DNA from: Diaminobutyricimonas aerilata
GTDB lineage: Bacteria; Actinomycetota; Actinomycetes; Actinomycetales; Microbacteriaceae
Assembly: GCF_002797715.1 (NCBI RefSeq)
Contig: NZ_PGFF01000001.1
Span: forward strand, 1,077,304 to 1,141,303
Reading direction: 5' to 3'
Length of the DNA stretch: 64,000 bases
The notes beneath the pieces are model-generated. The model saw only the letters and a list, made by a program, of their open reading frames with translations. It searched no databases and was not told the origin of the DNA. Both the position numbers and the translations under genes were made by a program. This document shows, piece by piece, positions 52,137 through 61,943 of this stretch (its first letter is position 1; every line of letters starts with the position of its first letter).

Positions 52137-52859
52137 ATGTCGCAGCCCTTCCTGCAGGCCGCCCTCAACGGGGACCGGGAACATCCCGCCGCTCCCCGCT
52201 CACCCGAGGCGATCGCCCGCGAAGCCGCCGGCGCGGTGGCCGCCGGCGCACGATCCGTTCACCTGCATCCGTACGACCGCGACGACCGCCAGAGCCTCGA
52301 CGCGGCGGTGTGCGCTGCCACCCTGCGGGTGGTGCGCGCGGCGTGCCCCGGCGTGCCGATCTCGCTCACCACCTCCGCCGACGTCGAATCGGATCCGCGA
52401 CGACGCCTCGAGCAGGTCGCGGCGTGGACCGAGTGGCCCGACCTCGTGACGGCGAACCAGGGGGAGGAGGGCATCGTCGAGCTCTGCGAACTGCTGATCT
52501 CCCACGGCGTCGGCATCGAGGCGGGGTTGCTCGGCTGGAGGGATGCCGAGCTCTTCGTCGCGTCGGGCCTCGCCTCGCGCTGCGTTCGCGTGATGGTCGA
52601 ACCGCTCGACGCGGACCCCGATGATGCGGTCGCCCACGCCGAGCGGATCGAGCGCATCGTGGCCGACGCCGGCATCACCCTCGAGCAGGTGCATCACGGC
52701 GACGGCATCGCCTCGTGGGCGGTCAACGCCCGCGCCGTCGACCGCGGGCACGGCATCCGCACCGGGCTCGAAGACACCCCGGTGCTCCCCGACGGCCGGC
52801 TCGCGGCAGGCAACGCCGACCTCGTCGCGGCCGCCGCCGCGATGCTCGCCGCGCACTGA
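52137..52859 (+). CDS. BKACE-family enzyme (beta-keto acid cleavage, DUF849)
   Basis: A 240-residue TIM barrel. The start ALNGDREHPAAPRSPEAIAR, the metal histidines in ARSVHLHPYD and the C-terminal GLEDTPVLPDGRLAAGNADL are signatures of the beta-keto acid cleavage enzymes, which use acetyl-CoA to cleave 3-keto acids. It is shorter than most members (about 270-310 residues). The substrate is unknown. The ATG at 52137 follows GAGGCGAAC; an upstream GTG start is possible. Confidence 0.78.
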   Translation: MSQPFLQAALNGDREHPAAPRSPEAIAREAAGAVAAGARSVHLHPYDRDDRQSLDAAVCAATLRVVRAACPGVPISLTTSADVESDPRRRLEQVAAWTEWPDLVTANQGEEGIVELCELLISHGVGIEAGLLGWRDAELFVASGLASRCVRVMVEPLDADPDDAVAHAERIERIVADAGITLEQVHHGDGIASWAVNARAVDRGHGIRTGLEDTPVLPDGRLAAGNADLVAAAAAMLAAH

Positions 52860-52882
52860 CAGGGCGACGGCACGGACGACGT

Positions 52883-54172
52883 TCATCCGGGGCAGGATGC
52901 GCGGTCGAACGTCGTCTCGAGGAACCTCCTCGTCTCTTCGTTCGCGGCCTCGATCCCGGCGGTCCGTCCGGCCGAGCCGATCAGCGACGACAGCGGCGGC
53001 AGGAAGAGCGCCGCGTCCGTGAAGCTGAGGTGCTGCGTGCCGGGCACCACCACGCGGGTGCCGCAGGACGCGAGCACCTCGCTGAGCGCCCGTTCGTAGC
53101 GCGCGTCGCTCTCGACACTTCCGGCACCTCCTCCGGCCACGATCGCCAGCACAGGAACCGTCGGGGTGCCGCCCCGCGGAAGACCGTCGATGTCGATCAC
53201 GGCATCCACCCGTGCATCCCGCGACGCGGCGAGTATCGCCGCGGCACCGCCGATCGAGTGTCCGGCGGCCGCGACTGCGCCGACTTCGATCCCGAGATGG
53301 CTCTGAAGGTGGTCGAGGGTCGCGAGCAGGTCATCGGCGCGGATGCCCGCGAGCTCGTCGGCGACCCGCTGGTCGGTCTCGTCGTCACCCGTCGTGGTCA
53401 GTGCGGAACGGATCACCGTGCCGTCCTCGAGCACGACGGCTGCGGAGTCGTACGGGTGGTCGAGTGCCGCGACGAGGTAGCCGTGACTGGCGAGATCCTC
53501 CGCCCAGGCCGAGTTCTGGGTGCGCACGCCGCCCAGGCCGGGGGAGAAGAGCACGAGCGGAAGTGGGCCCTCGACGCGCGGGGCGTCCTCGATCGCGTGG
53601 GTCTCCGCGTGGGCGACGCCGTCGAGGAGGAATCCGGGCAGACCCGCCTGGTCGGCCATCGCCTCGGAGACGACCGCGCTCTCCAGGTAGGGCCGACGTG
53701 GACCGTCGGCCTCCGTCGGATACCAGAGCTGCGCCACGAGCACCCGGGTGTCGCCGGGTGCGGCCGTGAGCACTTCGTCGACGCCGGTATCCCACTGGAT
53801 GACCGTGCTGCCGACCGTGTGCTTCCCGCTCGGATCGGGGAGGACGAGCGCGGGCAGCGCCCACGCGGCGCCACCGGCGATCACGGCCGAGGCGATGGCG
53901 GCGAGCGAGGTGAGCCACGCCGCAGCACCGCGGGCGACGGCGCCGGCGCGACTCGTCGGACGCTCGGAGGCGCGCACGGCGACCGTCGAGACGGCGAGCA
54001 CGCCCGCGAGAGCGAGGGGAACGAGCATCCAGCGCGGCTCGGCCACGAGCACCACGGTGAGCCCGATCACGACGACCGCTGACGACGACGCGACGACGAA
54101 TCGCTTGCGCGCTGTCGGCGTCCAGGCGATCACGACGAGTGCGAGGACGGTGACGGACACGGCGATGGTCAT
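52883..54172 (-). CDS. Membrane-anchored alpha/beta hydrolase, PAF-acetylhydrolase/lipase-like
   Basis: A 429-residue protein. About four hydrophobic segments fill residues 1-115, then the hydrolase domain starts with LVAQLWYPTEADGPRRPYL. LVLFSPGLGG gives the oxyanion region, AAAGHSIGGAAA the nucleophile serine, AVIDIDG the acid region and GTQHLSFTD the histidine. The layout resembles the group with platelet-activating-factor acetylhydrolase and cutinase-like esterases. It is divergent from the gcv operon and shares its upstream region. Confidence 0.82.
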   Translation of the reverse strand: MTIAVSVTVLALVVIAWTPTARKRFVVASSSAVVVIGLTVVLVAEPRWMLVPLALAGVLAVSTVAVRASERPTSRAGAVARGAAAWLTSLAAIASAVIAGGAAWALPALVLPDPSGKHTVGSTVIQWDTGVDEVLTAAPGDTRVLVAQLWYPTEADGPRRPYLESAVVSEAMADQAGLPGFLLDGVAHAETHAIEDAPRVEGPLPLVLFSPGLGGVRTQNSAWAEDLASHGYLVAALDHPYDSAAVVLEDGTVIRSALTTTGDDETDQRVADELAGIRADDLLATLDHLQSHLGIEVGAVAAAGHSIGGAAAILAASRDARVDAVIDIDGLPRGGTPTVPVLAIVAGGGAGSVESDARYERALSEVLASCGTRVVVPGTQHLSFTDAALFLPPLSSLIGSAGRTAGIEAANEETRRFLETTFDRASCPG

Positions 54173-54310
54173 GAGGCTCCGTTCGGGGTCACCTCAACCT
54201 GCCGGGGAGCCGCGATGGTGCACGTCCCCCGCGAGATGGCTCCCGCTGCGACTTCCGGATGATCCTCGACCGTCGGCACACGGCGACACCCGCACGAAAC
54301 ATCCGCACGG

Positions 54311-54316
54311 TACGCT
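54311..54316 (+). promoter_or_regulatory. -10 box of the gcv operon leader
   Basis: TACGCT lies about 32 bases before the first glycine aptamer, placing the start of the leader RNA near 54323. No strong -35 is visible. Confidence 0.45.
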
Positions 54317-54347
54317 GGTGCCCACAATCGAACACCGGGCCGCAGGT

Positions 54348-54526
54348 GATGCGGGAGAGCTCTCGGAACGCGCGAGGGCACCGAAGGAGCAAGCACTCCC
54401 CGCCAATCTCTCAGGTACGTGTACCGCATCGACCAGGCCACTCTGAAAAGCGGATGCGCAGCGCGCGTCCCGCCCACGGTGAAAGCCGGCGACAGCCGGT
54501 GAAGCTCTCAGGCTCATGACAGAGGG
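54348..54526 (+). promoter_or_regulatory. Tandem glycine riboswitch (gcvT element)
   Basis: Two glycine aptamers in series. Aptamer 1 (about 54348-54437) has the conserved CACCGAAGGAGCAAGC and AATCTCTCAGGTA segments. Aptamer 2 (about 54438-54526) has GGTGAAAGCCGG, GGTGAAGCTCTCAGGC and a P1 helix formed by CCACTCTG and CAGAGGGG. The element lies directly before gcvT-gcvH-gcvP, the glycine cleavage genes it is known to switch on when glycine is plentiful. Confidence 0.93.
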
Positions 54527-54564
54527 GGAGTTCTTCACCGTCGACCATGCGTCAGGAGAACTCC
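54527..54564 (+). promoter_or_regulatory. Hairpin that can hide the gcvT ribosome-binding site
   Basis: GGAGTTCTTC (54527-54536) can pair over 10 bp, with one G-T wobble, with GGAGAACTCC (54555-54564), which contains the gcvT Shine-Dalgarno sequence and ends directly at the GTG. The first arm begins at the last base of the aptamer-2 P1 helix. No terminator hairpin follows the riboswitch, so control at translation is likely. Confidence 0.6.
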
Positions 54565-55662
54565 GTGACCGAACGCCGCTCACCGCTGCACGACATCCAT
54601 GCGGATGCCGGGGCCAGCTTCACCGATTTCGCCGGGTGGCAGATGCCGGTGCGTTACACGTCGGACCTCGCCGAGCACCACGCGGTGCGGACCGCCGCGG
54701 GGCTGTTCGACCTCTCCCACATGGGTGAGATCGTCGTGGTCGGCCCGGAGGCCGACCGGGCCCTCGACTACGCCCTCGCCGGGCGAATCTCGGCGCTCGC
54801 CGAAGGGCAGGCGAAGTACACGCTGCTGCTCGGGCGTGAAGGCGGCATCCTCGACGACCTCATCGTCTACCGCACCGGTACGGACCGCTTCGTCGTCGTC
54901 GCGAACGCCTCGAACCGCGAGGTCGTCGCCGCGGAACTCGCCGAACGCACCGCCCCCTTCGACTGCGAGAGCCTCGACGAGAGCGACGACATCGCGCTCA
55001 TCGCCGTTCAGGGTCCGAAGGCGCTCGAGATCCTGCAGAACCTCGACCCCTACCTCGACGCGGACGCGGCGTCGCTGAAGTACTACCGCGCCACCGCCGG
55101 GCTCTTCGACGGGCACAACGTGCTCGTCGCCCGCACCGGCTACACGGGCGAGGACGGCTTCGAACTCTACGTGTCGCCGGATGTGGCTCCCGCGCTGTGG
55201 CGCGCCATCGCCGAGGCCGGCGCGGGCAGCGGACTGCTGCCGTGCGGTCTCGCCGCGCGCGACACGCTGCGGCTCGAGGCCGGCATGCCCCTCTACGGAC
55301 ACGAGCTCTCGCGCGACATCCACCCCGCCCAGGCGGGCCTCGGTCGCGTCGTGAAGAGCGGCGACGACTACGTCGGCCGCGAAGCGTTCGAGGCGGGTCC
55401 GGCGGAGGGCGCTCGCGTGCTCGTCGGCCTCACCACCGAGGGACGCCGCGCCGGCCGCGCCGGATACCCCGTGCTCGACGGGGACGACGTCGTCGGGGAG
55501 ATCACCTCCGGTGCGCTGTCGCCCACCCTCGGGCATCCGATCGCGATGGCGTACGTCGACCCCGCATCCGCCGACTCCACCACCCTGACCATCGACGTGC
55601 GCGGCACCCGGGTGCCCGCCACCGTCGCCTCCCTTCCCTTCTACTCGCGAAAGGCACTGTGA
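54565..55662 (+). CDS. gcvT: Glycine cleavage system T protein (aminomethyltransferase)
   Basis: Transfers the methylene group of glycine from the H protein to tetrahydrofolate, releasing ammonia. The 365 residues include [36 protein letters not shown] and [20 protein letters not shown], all conserved. I use the GTG at 54565, which is 6 bases from AGGAG; the in-frame ATG at 54547 has no ribosome site. Its stop shares a base with the gcvH start. Confidence 0.95.
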   Translation: MTERRSPLHDIHADAGASFTDFAGWQMPVRYTSDLAEHHAVRTAAGLFDLSHMGEIVVVGPEADRALDYALAGRISALAEGQAKYTLLLGREGGILDDLIVYRTGTDRFVVVANASNREVVAAELAERTAPFDCESLDESDDIALIAVQGPKALEILQNLDPYLDADAASLKYYRATAGLFDGHNVLVARTGYTGEDGFELYVSPDVAPALWRAIAEAGAGSGLLPCGLAARDTLRLEAGMPLYGHELSRDIHPAQAGLGRVVKSGDDYVGREAFEAGPAEGARVLVGLTTEGRRAGRAGYPVLDGDDVVGEITSGALSPTLGHPIAMAYVDPASADSTTLTIDVRGTRVPATVASLPFYSRKAL

Positions 55663-56030
55663 TGGCCGAGCCCACCGACCTGAAGTACACCAAGGAGCAC
55701 GAATGGGTGCTCGTCGAGGGGGACGTCGCGACCATCGGCATCACCGCCTATGCCGCCGACCAGCTCGGTGACATCGTCTTCGTCGACCTGCCCGCCGTGG
55801 GCTCCCGCGTCGAATCCGGCCGCGTGGTCGGCGAGATCGAGTCGACCAAGTCGGTCGGTGAGCTCTACGCGCCCGTCGCGGGGGAGATCGTCGAGGCGAA
55901 CGACGCCGTCGCGGCGTCGCCCGAACTGCTCAACAGCGACCCGCTCGGTGACGGCTGGCTCATCAAGGTGCGCTTCGACGCCCTGCCCGAGCTGCTCGAC
56001 CTCGACGCGTACACGGCGCTCACCGCATGA
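55662..56030 (+). CDS. gcvH: Glycine cleavage system H protein
   Basis: The 122-residue lipoyl carrier that shuttles the aminomethyl group between P, T and L proteins. The lipoylated lysine is in [14 protein letters not shown], and the start [14 protein letters not shown] is typical. The ATG shares one base with the gcvT stop (TGATG), and its stop overlaps the gcvP ATG (ATGA), so all three proteins are made by coupled translation. Confidence 0.97.
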   Translation: MAEPTDLKYTKEHEWVLVEGDVATIGITAYAADQLGDIVFVDLPAVGSRVESGRVVGEIESTKSVGELYAPVAGEIVEANDAVAASPELLNSDPLGDGWLIKVRFDALPELLDLDAYTALTA

Positions 56031-58927
56031 GCACCGCCTTCAGCGAACGGCACATCGGCACCGACTCCGTCGCGCAGCTCGCGATGCTGCAGGCCGTCGG
56101 ATACGACACGATCGACGCCCTCATGGACGCCGCGGTGCCCGCCGCGATCCGGCAGGACACGATCGCCCGCAGCAGCATCCCGGATGCCGCGACTGAGCGT
56201 GAGGCGCTCGCCGAGCTGCGCGCCATCGCCGGCCACAACCGCGTGCGCCGCTCGATGATCGGGCTCGGCTACTACGGCACCCTCACGCCGAGCGTCATCC
56301 AGCGCAACGTGCTCGAGAACCCGAGCTGGTACACGGCGTACACCCCCTACCAGCCGGAGATCTCGCAGGGGCGCCTCGAGGCGCTCATCAACTTCCAGAC
56401 CATGGTGAGCGACCTCACCGGCATGACGACCGCGAACGCGTCGATGCTCGACGAGGGTACGGCCGTGGTCGAGGGGATGCTGCTCGCGCGTCGCGCCTCG
56501 GGCTCGACGTCGAACGTGTTCCTGGTCGACGCGGATGCCCTGCCGCAGACCGCTGCGCTGCTCGCCAGCCGCGCGACGGCCGTGGGCATCGAGCTCGTGA
56601 CGCTGCCGCTCGCCGACACCGACCCGGCCGAGCTGCCCGAGGCGTTCGGCGCATTCGTGCAGTACCCGGGTGCATCCGGTCGCGTCTGGGACCCCACCGC
56701 GATCACCGCGGCGGTCAAGGAACGCGGCGGCCTCGTGATCGCCGCAGCCGACCTGCTCGCCATGACGCTGCTGACCGCGCCCGGCGAGTTCGGTGCGGAT
56801 GTCGCCGTCGGCACCTCGCAGCGTTTCGGCGTGCCGATGGGCTTCGGGGGTCCGCACGCGGGCTACATGGCCGTGCGCGCCGGGCTCGAGCGTCAGCTGC
56901 CCGGTCGCCTCGTCGGCGTCTCGAAGGACGCGACCGGCCACCCCGCCTACCGGCTCAGCCTGCAGGCGCGGGAGCAGCACATCCGTCGCGAGAAGGCGAC
57001 GAGCAACATCTGCACCGCGCAGGTGCTGCTCGCCGTGATGGCATCGATGTACGCCGTGTACCACGGCCCCGCCGGCCTCACCCGGATCGCACGGCAGGTC
57101 GCCCGCACGACCGCGTCGTTCGCGGCGCGGCTCACCGCGGCCGGGCACGAGCTGCAGCACGACGTGTTCTTCGACACGATCCGGGTGCGTGTGCCCGGCC
57201 GTGCCGACGCGATCGTCACCGCGGCGCGCGAGAAGGACCTGCTGCTGCACTTCGTCGACGCCGACACCGTCGGCATCAGCTTCGACGAGGCGACCAGCGA
57301 GGCGATGTCCGGCGGGGCGATCGCCTCTGCGGCGTCCGTGCTCGCCGAGGTGTTCGGGCTCGACGGCGACCGCGTCACGGCCGAACCGGCCATCCCGGCG
57401 GAACTCGCCCGGCGCAGCGACTTCCTCACGCATCCGGTGTTCCGCACCCATCACTCCGAGACGGCGATGATGCGGTACCTCAAGTACCTCGCCGACAAGG
57501 ACTACGCGCTCGACCGCGGCATGATCCCGCTCGGTTCGTGCACGATGAAGCTCAACTCGGCGACCGAGATGGCCGCGGTGACGTGGCCCGAGTTCGCCGG
57601 ACTGCATCCGTTCGCCCCCACCGAAGACGTGCAGGGCTACCTCGTGCTGCTCTCGCATCTCGAGACCTGGCTCGCCGAGGTCACCGGATACGACACGGTG
57701 TCGCTACAGCCCAACGCCGGCAGTCAGGGCGAGCTTGCGGGGCTTCTCGCCATCCGCGGCTACCACCTCGCCAACGGCGACACCGGACGCACGGTGTGCC
57801 TCATCCCCTCGAGCGCCCACGGCACGAACGCCGCGAGCGCGGTGCTCGCCGGCATGCGGGTCGTCGTTGTCGCCACGAACGAGAACGGTGACGTCGACCT
57901 CGACGATCTGCGTGCGAAGATCGCAGAGCACGCCGATCAGCTCGCCGCCCTCATGGTCACCTACCCGTCGACCCACGGCGTGTACGAGCACGAGATCCGC
58001 GAGGTCACGGATGCGGTGCACGCCGCCGGCGGTCAGGTGTACGTCGACGGCGCGAACCTCAACGCCCTGCTCGGCTACGCACGGTTCGGGGACTTCGGCG
58101 GCGACGTGTCGCACCTCAATCTGCACAAGACGTTCTGCATCCCGCACGGCGGCGGCGGACCGGGCGTCGGCCCGGTCGCCGCGAAGGCGCACCTCGCTGC
58201 GTACCTGCCCGGGCATCCGATGGCGCAGTCGTCGCGGCATCCGGCGTTCGACCTGCGCACCGGTCGCGTCGGCGACTTCGAGCACGGGGGTGGACCCGTC
58301 TCGGCCGCGCCGTACGGCAGTCCGAGCATCCTGCCCATCAGCTGGGCGTACGTGCGGATGATGGGGCAGGAGGGGCTGCGCGCCGCGACCGGTGCGGCGG
58401 TGCTCGCCGCGAACTACGTGGCCGCGCGCCTGCGCGAGCACTACCCGGTGCTGTACAAGGGCGAGAACGGGCTCGTCGCGCACGAGTGCATCCTCGACCT
58501 GCGGCCGCTGCGCGAGGCGACCGGCGTGACCGTCGACGACGTGGCGAAGCGCCTCATCGACTACGGATTCCACGCCCCGACGATGTCGTTCCCGGTGGCG
58601 GGCACCCTCATGGTCGAACCGACCGAGAGCGAGGACCTCGCCGAGATCGACCGTTTCATCGAGGCGATGATCGCGATCAAGGCCGAGGCGGATGCCGTGG
58701 GCGCCGGACGCTGGCCGAAGGACGACAACCCGCTCGTGAACGCGCCGCACACCGCCGAGGCGGTCATCGCGGGGGAGTGGGAGCACGCCTACACGCGCGA
58801 GGAGGCGGTGTACCCGCTGCGCAGCCTCGTGCGGGCGAAGTACTGGCCGCCGGTGCGGCGCATCGACCAGGCGTACGGCGATCGCAACCTCGTCTGCGCG
58901 TGCCCGCCGATCGAGGCGTTCGCGTAG
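56027..58927 (+). CDS. gcvP: Glycine dehydrogenase (decarboxylating), P protein
   Basis: PLP enzyme that decarboxylates glycine and loads the aminomethyl group on GcvH. At 966 residues it is the fused homodimeric type. The PLP lysine is in [20 protein letters not shown] in the C-terminal half; the N-terminal half starts FSERHIGTD and has [20 protein letters not shown]. GcvL (lipoamide dehydrogenase) is not in the window and must be shared. It is the last gene of the operon. Confidence 0.97.
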   Translation: MSTAFSERHIGTDSVAQLAMLQAVGYDTIDALMDAAVPAAIRQDTIARSSIPDAATEREALAELRAIAGHNRVRRSMIGLGYYGTLTPSVIQRNVLENPSWYTAYTPYQPEISQGRLEALINFQTMVSDLTGMTTANASMLDEGTAVVEGMLLARRASGSTSNVFLVDADALPQTAALLASRATAVGIELVTLPLADTDPAELPEAFGAFVQYPGASGRVWDPTAITAAVKERGGLVIAAADLLAMTLLTAPGEFGADVAVGTSQRFGVPMGFGGPHAGYMAVRAGLERQLPGRLVGVSKDATGHPAYRLSLQAREQHIRREKATSNICTAQVLLAVMASMYAVYHGPAGLTRIARQVARTTASFAARLTAAGHELQHDVFFDTIRVRVPGRADAIVTAAREKDLLLHFVDADTVGISFDEATSEAMSGGAIASAASVLAEVFGLDGDRVTAEPAIPAELARRSDFLTHPVFRTHHSETAMMRYLKYLADKDYALDRGMIPLGSCTMKLNSATEMAAVTWPEFAGLHPFAPTEDVQGYLVLLSHLETWLAEVTGYDTVSLQPNAGSQGELAGLLAIRGYHLANGDTGRTVCLIPSSAHGTNAASAVLAGMRVVVVATNENGDVDLDDLRAKIAEHADQLAALMVTYPSTHGVYEHEIREVTDAVHAAGGQVYVDGANLNALLGYARFGDFGGDVSHLNLHKTFCIPHGGGGPGVGPVAAKAHLAAYLPGHPMAQSSRHPAFDLRTGRVGDFEHGGGPVSAAPYGSPSILPISWAYVRMMGQEGLRAATGAAVLAANYVAARLREHYPVLYKGENGLVAHECILDLRPLREATGVTVDDVAKRLIDYGFHAPTMSFPVAGTLMVEPTESEDLAEIDRFIEAMIAIKAEADAVGAGRWPKDDNPLVNAPHTAEAVIAGEWEHAYTREEAVYPLRSLVRAKYWPPVRRIDQAYGDRNLVCACPPIEAFA

Positions 58928-58937
58928 CCGCGCACTG

Positions 58938-59013
58938 ACGCCGAGCGTGCCCCCGCCCGACACGTCCGGCCCGGAACCGCGGCCGGGTCGTCGGACGGAG
59001 GCACGTTCGGCGT
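58938..59013. repeat. Long imperfect palindrome after gcvP
   Basis: Outer arms ACGCCGAGCGTGCC (58938-58951) and GGCACGTTCGGCGT (59000-59013) pair with one mismatch in 14; the centre has a further CCGGCCCG/CGGCCGG stem. The outer arm repeats the CGCCGAGCGTGCCC sequence of the element at 26029. It begins 10 bases after the gcvP stop and may act as its terminator. Confidence 0.65.
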
Positions 59014-59024
59014 CGCGCTCGACT

Positions 59025-59088
59025 CGTGCCGCGCATCCTTCCCTTCGCCGCGCGAATTTCGGCGGCACGGGGAAGGTTGCGCGGCACG
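59025..59088. repeat. 19-bp inverted repeat between gcvP and actP
   Basis: CGTGCCGCGCATCCTTCCC (59025-59043) and GGGAAGGTTGCGCGGCACG (59070-59088) pair with one mismatch in 19 bp. The centre contains an additional CGCCG/CGGCG stem. It follows the palindrome at 58938 after 11 bases and lies 50 bases before the actP stop. Confidence 0.7.
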
Positions 59089-59138
59089 GGGGACGGCCGC
59101 GACGGCAGGCGCCGCGGCCGCGCCCGTCAATGCTCGGG

Positions 59139-60719
59139 TCAGTGCTCGGTCGCCTTCTCGGCGCCGTGGCCGGTGAGGGAGCGCACCTCCATCTCGGCCT
59201 GCAGCGCCGGGCTCTCCTTCCGCCGCGAGACGAGCGTCGCGATGATGCCGAGGGCGAAGCCGATCGGGATCGACACGATGCCGGGGTTCGAGAGCGGGAA
59301 CCACGAGAAGTCCACGTCCTTGAAGATCGACGTCTCGGTGCCCGACACGACCGGGGAGAACAGGATGAGCAGCAGCGCGCTGCCGAGACCTCCGTACATG
59401 CTCCACACCGCCCCGGCCGTCGAGAACCGCTTCCAGAACAGCGAGTAGAGGATGGTGGGCAGGTTCGCCGACGCCGCCACCGCGAACGCGAGCGCCACGA
59501 GGAACGCCACGTTCTGACCCTGCACCCCGATGCCGCCGAGGATCGCGAGGATGCCGATCACCACGACGGTGACGCGCGCGACGCGCACCTCGCCGTTCGG
59601 CGGCACCTCCCCGCGCTTGATGACGTTCGCGTACACGTCGTGGGCGAAGGATGCGGCGGCCGTGATGGTGAGACCCGCGACGACAGCGAGGATCGTCGCG
59701 AAGGCGACCGCCGAGATCACCCCGAGCAGCACGGAGCCGCCGAGCTCGAACGCCAGCAGCGGCGCCGCAGAGTTCACCCCGCCGGGGGCGCCGAGGATCG
59801 TCTCCGCCCCGATGAGCGCGCCGGCGCCGTAGCCGAGCACGAGGGTGAAGAGGTAGAAGATGCCGATGAGCCAGATCGCCCAGACGACGCTCTTGCGCGC
59901 CTCCTTCGCCGTCGGCACCGTGTAGAACCGCATCAGCACGTGCGGCAGGCCGGCCGTGCCGAGCACGAGGGCGAGAGCGAGCGACAGGAAGTCGAGTCGC
60001 GTGATGTCGGTCAGCCCGTACTGGGCGCCCGGTTCGAGCACCGCCTTGTCGCTGTTGGCGGCCGCGGCGCCGAGCAGTCCCGAGAAGTCGAAGCCGTTGA
60101 TCGCCAGCACCCAGACCGTCATAACGCCGGCCCCCGCGATGAGCAGCGCCGCCTTGATGATCTGCACCCAGGTGGTGCCCTTCATGCCGCCGACGAGCAC
60201 GTACAGGATCATCAGCGCGCCGACGACGGCGATCACGACCGACTGCCCGAGCGCCTCGTCGATGCCCAGCAGCAGCGACACGAGACCACCGGCACCCGCC
60301 ATCTGCGCCAAGAGGTAGAAGAAGCAGACCGCGAGCGTCGTCGTGGCCGCGGCCATCCGCACCGGTCGTTGCGCGAGGCGGAACGACAGCACATCCGCCA
60401 TCGTGAAGCGGCCGGTGTTGCGCAGCAGCTCGGCCACGAGCAGCAGGGCGACGAGCCACGCCACGAGGAAGCCGATCGAGTAGAGGAACCCGTCGTACCC
60501 GTTCACGGCGATCGCACCGCAGATGCCGAGGAACGACGCCGCCGAGAGGTAGTCGCCGGCGATCGCCGTGCCGTTCTGGAAGCCCGAGAACGAGCGCCCG
60601 GCGGCGTAGTAGTCGGACGCGGTCTTGCTGTTCTTGCTCGCCCGCAGCACGATCACGAGGGTGATCGCGACGAAGGCCGCGAAGATCGAGATGTTGAGGA
60701 TCGGGTCGCCGATGGTCAT
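59139..60719 (-). CDS. actP: Sodium:solute symporter, ActP-type acetate/monocarboxylate permease
   Basis: A 526-residue SSS-family symporter with about 13 helices. KTASDYYAAGRSFSGFQNGT, IAGDYLSAASFLGI and GTAGLPHVLMRFYTVPTAKE are hallmarks of the ActP/MctC group, which takes up acetate and related short monocarboxylates. The ATG overlaps the stop of the DUF485 gene (ATGA), the usual actP arrangement. The exact substrate in this organism is inference. Confidence 0.9.
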   Translation of the reverse strand: MTIGDPILNISIFAAFVAITLVIVLRASKNSKTASDYYAAGRSFSGFQNGTAIAGDYLSAASFLGICGAIAVNGYDGFLYSIGFLVAWLVALLLVAELLRNTGRFTMADVLSFRLAQRPVRMAAATTTLAVCFFYLLAQMAGAGGLVSLLLGIDEALGQSVVIAVVGALMILYVLVGGMKGTTWVQIIKAALLIAGAGVMTVWVLAINGFDFSGLLGAAAANSDKAVLEPGAQYGLTDITRLDFLSLALALVLGTAGLPHVLMRFYTVPTAKEARKSVVWAIWLIGIFYLFTLVLGYGAGALIGAETILGAPGGVNSAAPLLAFELGGSVLLGVISAVAFATILAVVAGLTITAAASFAHDVYANVIKRGEVPPNGEVRVARVTVVVIGILAILGGIGVQGQNVAFLVALAFAVAASANLPTILYSLFWKRFSTAGAVWSMYGGLGSALLLILFSPVVSGTETSIFKDVDFSWFPLSNPGIVSIPIGFALGIIATLVSRRKESPALQAEMEVRSLTGHGAEKATEH

Positions 60720-61084
60720 CGCGACACCCCCCGGCGCTCGAGGTCGGTCCGCAGCTCTTCGGCGAGCGGATCCAGCTGACGGTTCGCGTACATGACGTAG
60801 GCGGTCGTGATCGCGAAGGTCGTGACGAACTGGCCGAGGCCCAGCAGGATGCCCACGTTGATGTTCCCGATCACCGGCGTCGCCATGAAATCGTGCGCGT
60901 AGTCCGCGAGCAGCACGTACGCGAAGTACCAGACGAGAAAGGCGATCGCGAGGGGGAAGACGAATCGGCGGTGCCGGCGCCTCAACTCCGTGAATCGGGG
61001 CGAGCGCTGCACCTCCTCGAACGTGTCGCCCTCGGGGGTGCCCGCGTGCGGTGCCGTGGAGTCGGGCGGTGGCAGATGCGTCAT
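60716..61084 (-). CDS. DUF485 family membrane protein (ActP partner)
   Basis: A 122-residue protein with two transmembrane helices. The block RSPRFTELRRRHRRFVFPLA at its start and FLVWYFAYVLLADYAHDFMA are typical of DUF485 (YjcH-like). Such genes almost always precede actP-type symporter genes and probably encode a small partner or assembly factor. The ATG at 61084 follows AAGGAG by 6 bases. Confidence 0.9.
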   Translation of the reverse strand: MTHLPPPDSTAPHAGTPEGDTFEEVQRSPRFTELRRRHRRFVFPLAIAFLVWYFAYVLLADYAHDFMATPVIGNINVGILLGLGQFVTTFAITTAYVMYANRQLDPLAEELRTDLERRGVSR

Positions 61085-61151
61085 TCCAGCTCCTTCGCTG
61101 CCGCACGACGGTGTGCGGGCTACCCCATCGTTTCCAGCACTCGAGCGGGTG

Positions 61152-61943
61152 TCAAGCACCCCCGGGCGCGCCGAAGAGCGAGGGGAATGCGCTCGCCGCC
61201 CACGGATATCCCACGAACACGACGGCATCGATGAGCGTGTGCGCCACGATGAGCGGCACGAGCCGCCCGTAACGCGCATACAGCCAACCGAAGACGATGC
61301 CCATCCCGACGTTGCCGAAGAACGCCGGCACCCCCTGGTACAGGTGGTAGCTGCCGCGCAGCACGGCGGCAGTGAGGATGATGCTCCACCGGCCCCAGCC
61401 GAGGTCGCGGAGCCTGGCGAAGAGATAGCCGACCACGACCACCTCCTCGGTCACCCCGGCGCGCAGCGCCGAGAGCAGCAGCACAGGCACGGTCCACCAG
61501 TGGTCGTCGAGGGCGGTCGGCACGACGTGGGGGGTGAGTCCGAGCGACCGGCCGAGCAGGTACAGCCCGATCCCGGGAACGCCGATGACCACGACGAGCA
61601 GCGCGCCCAGCCCGCTGTCGCGCCCCACGCGATCCCCACTGATGCCGAGCCGGCCGAGTCGAGGCCGGGCCGTGGACCAGAGCAGGAACACCACGAGGGC
61701 GACGGGAGCGAGATCGAACAGGATGGCCAGCAGCTGGTAGATCAGGTCGAAGATCTCGCGGTCGCTCAGCGAGGCGTTGAGGGTGGCCGTCTGCCGGGAG
61801 ATCGGCTCGTCACGAGTGAGGCGGTTGACGATCGCCACGATCGCGTACACCGCCGACTGACCGAACGACAGCGCGAGCACGATGACGACCTCGGCGACGA
61901 GCCGACGATCTGCGCTCGGTCGTTGCGTCGGCGGGAGGGTCAC
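61152..61943 (-). CDS. CPBP-family intramembrane protein (CAAX protease-like)
   Basis: A 263-residue protein with about eight helices. CPBP motif 1 is present as AGVTEEVVVVGYLF, but the arginine of the usual EExxxR is replaced by a hydrophobic residue. Motif 2 (GSYHLYQG) and motif 3 (LIVAHTLIDAVVF) keep their histidines. Proteolytic activity is therefore uncertain. It lies 67 bases upstream of the DUF485 gene and starts with GTG. Confidence 0.82.
   Translation of the reverse strand: MTLPPTQRPSADRRLVAEVVIVLALSFGQSAVYAIVAIVNRLTRDEPISRQTATLNASLSDREIFDLIYQLLAILFDLAPVALVVFLLWSTARPRLGRLGISGDRVGRDSGLGALLVVVIGVPGIGLYLLGRSLGLTPHVVPTALDDHWWTVPVLLLSALRAGVTEEVVVVGYLFARLRDLGWGRWSIILTAAVLRGSYHLYQGVPAFFGNVGMGIVFGWLYARYGRLVPLIVAHTLIDAVVFVGYPWAASAFPSLFGAPGGA

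Noticed and set aside
54547-54564. ATG start of gcvT six codons upstream
   Set aside because: No Shine-Dalgarno sequence precedes it, while AGGAG lies 6 bases before the GTG at 54565 and is itself part of the likely riboswitch switch.
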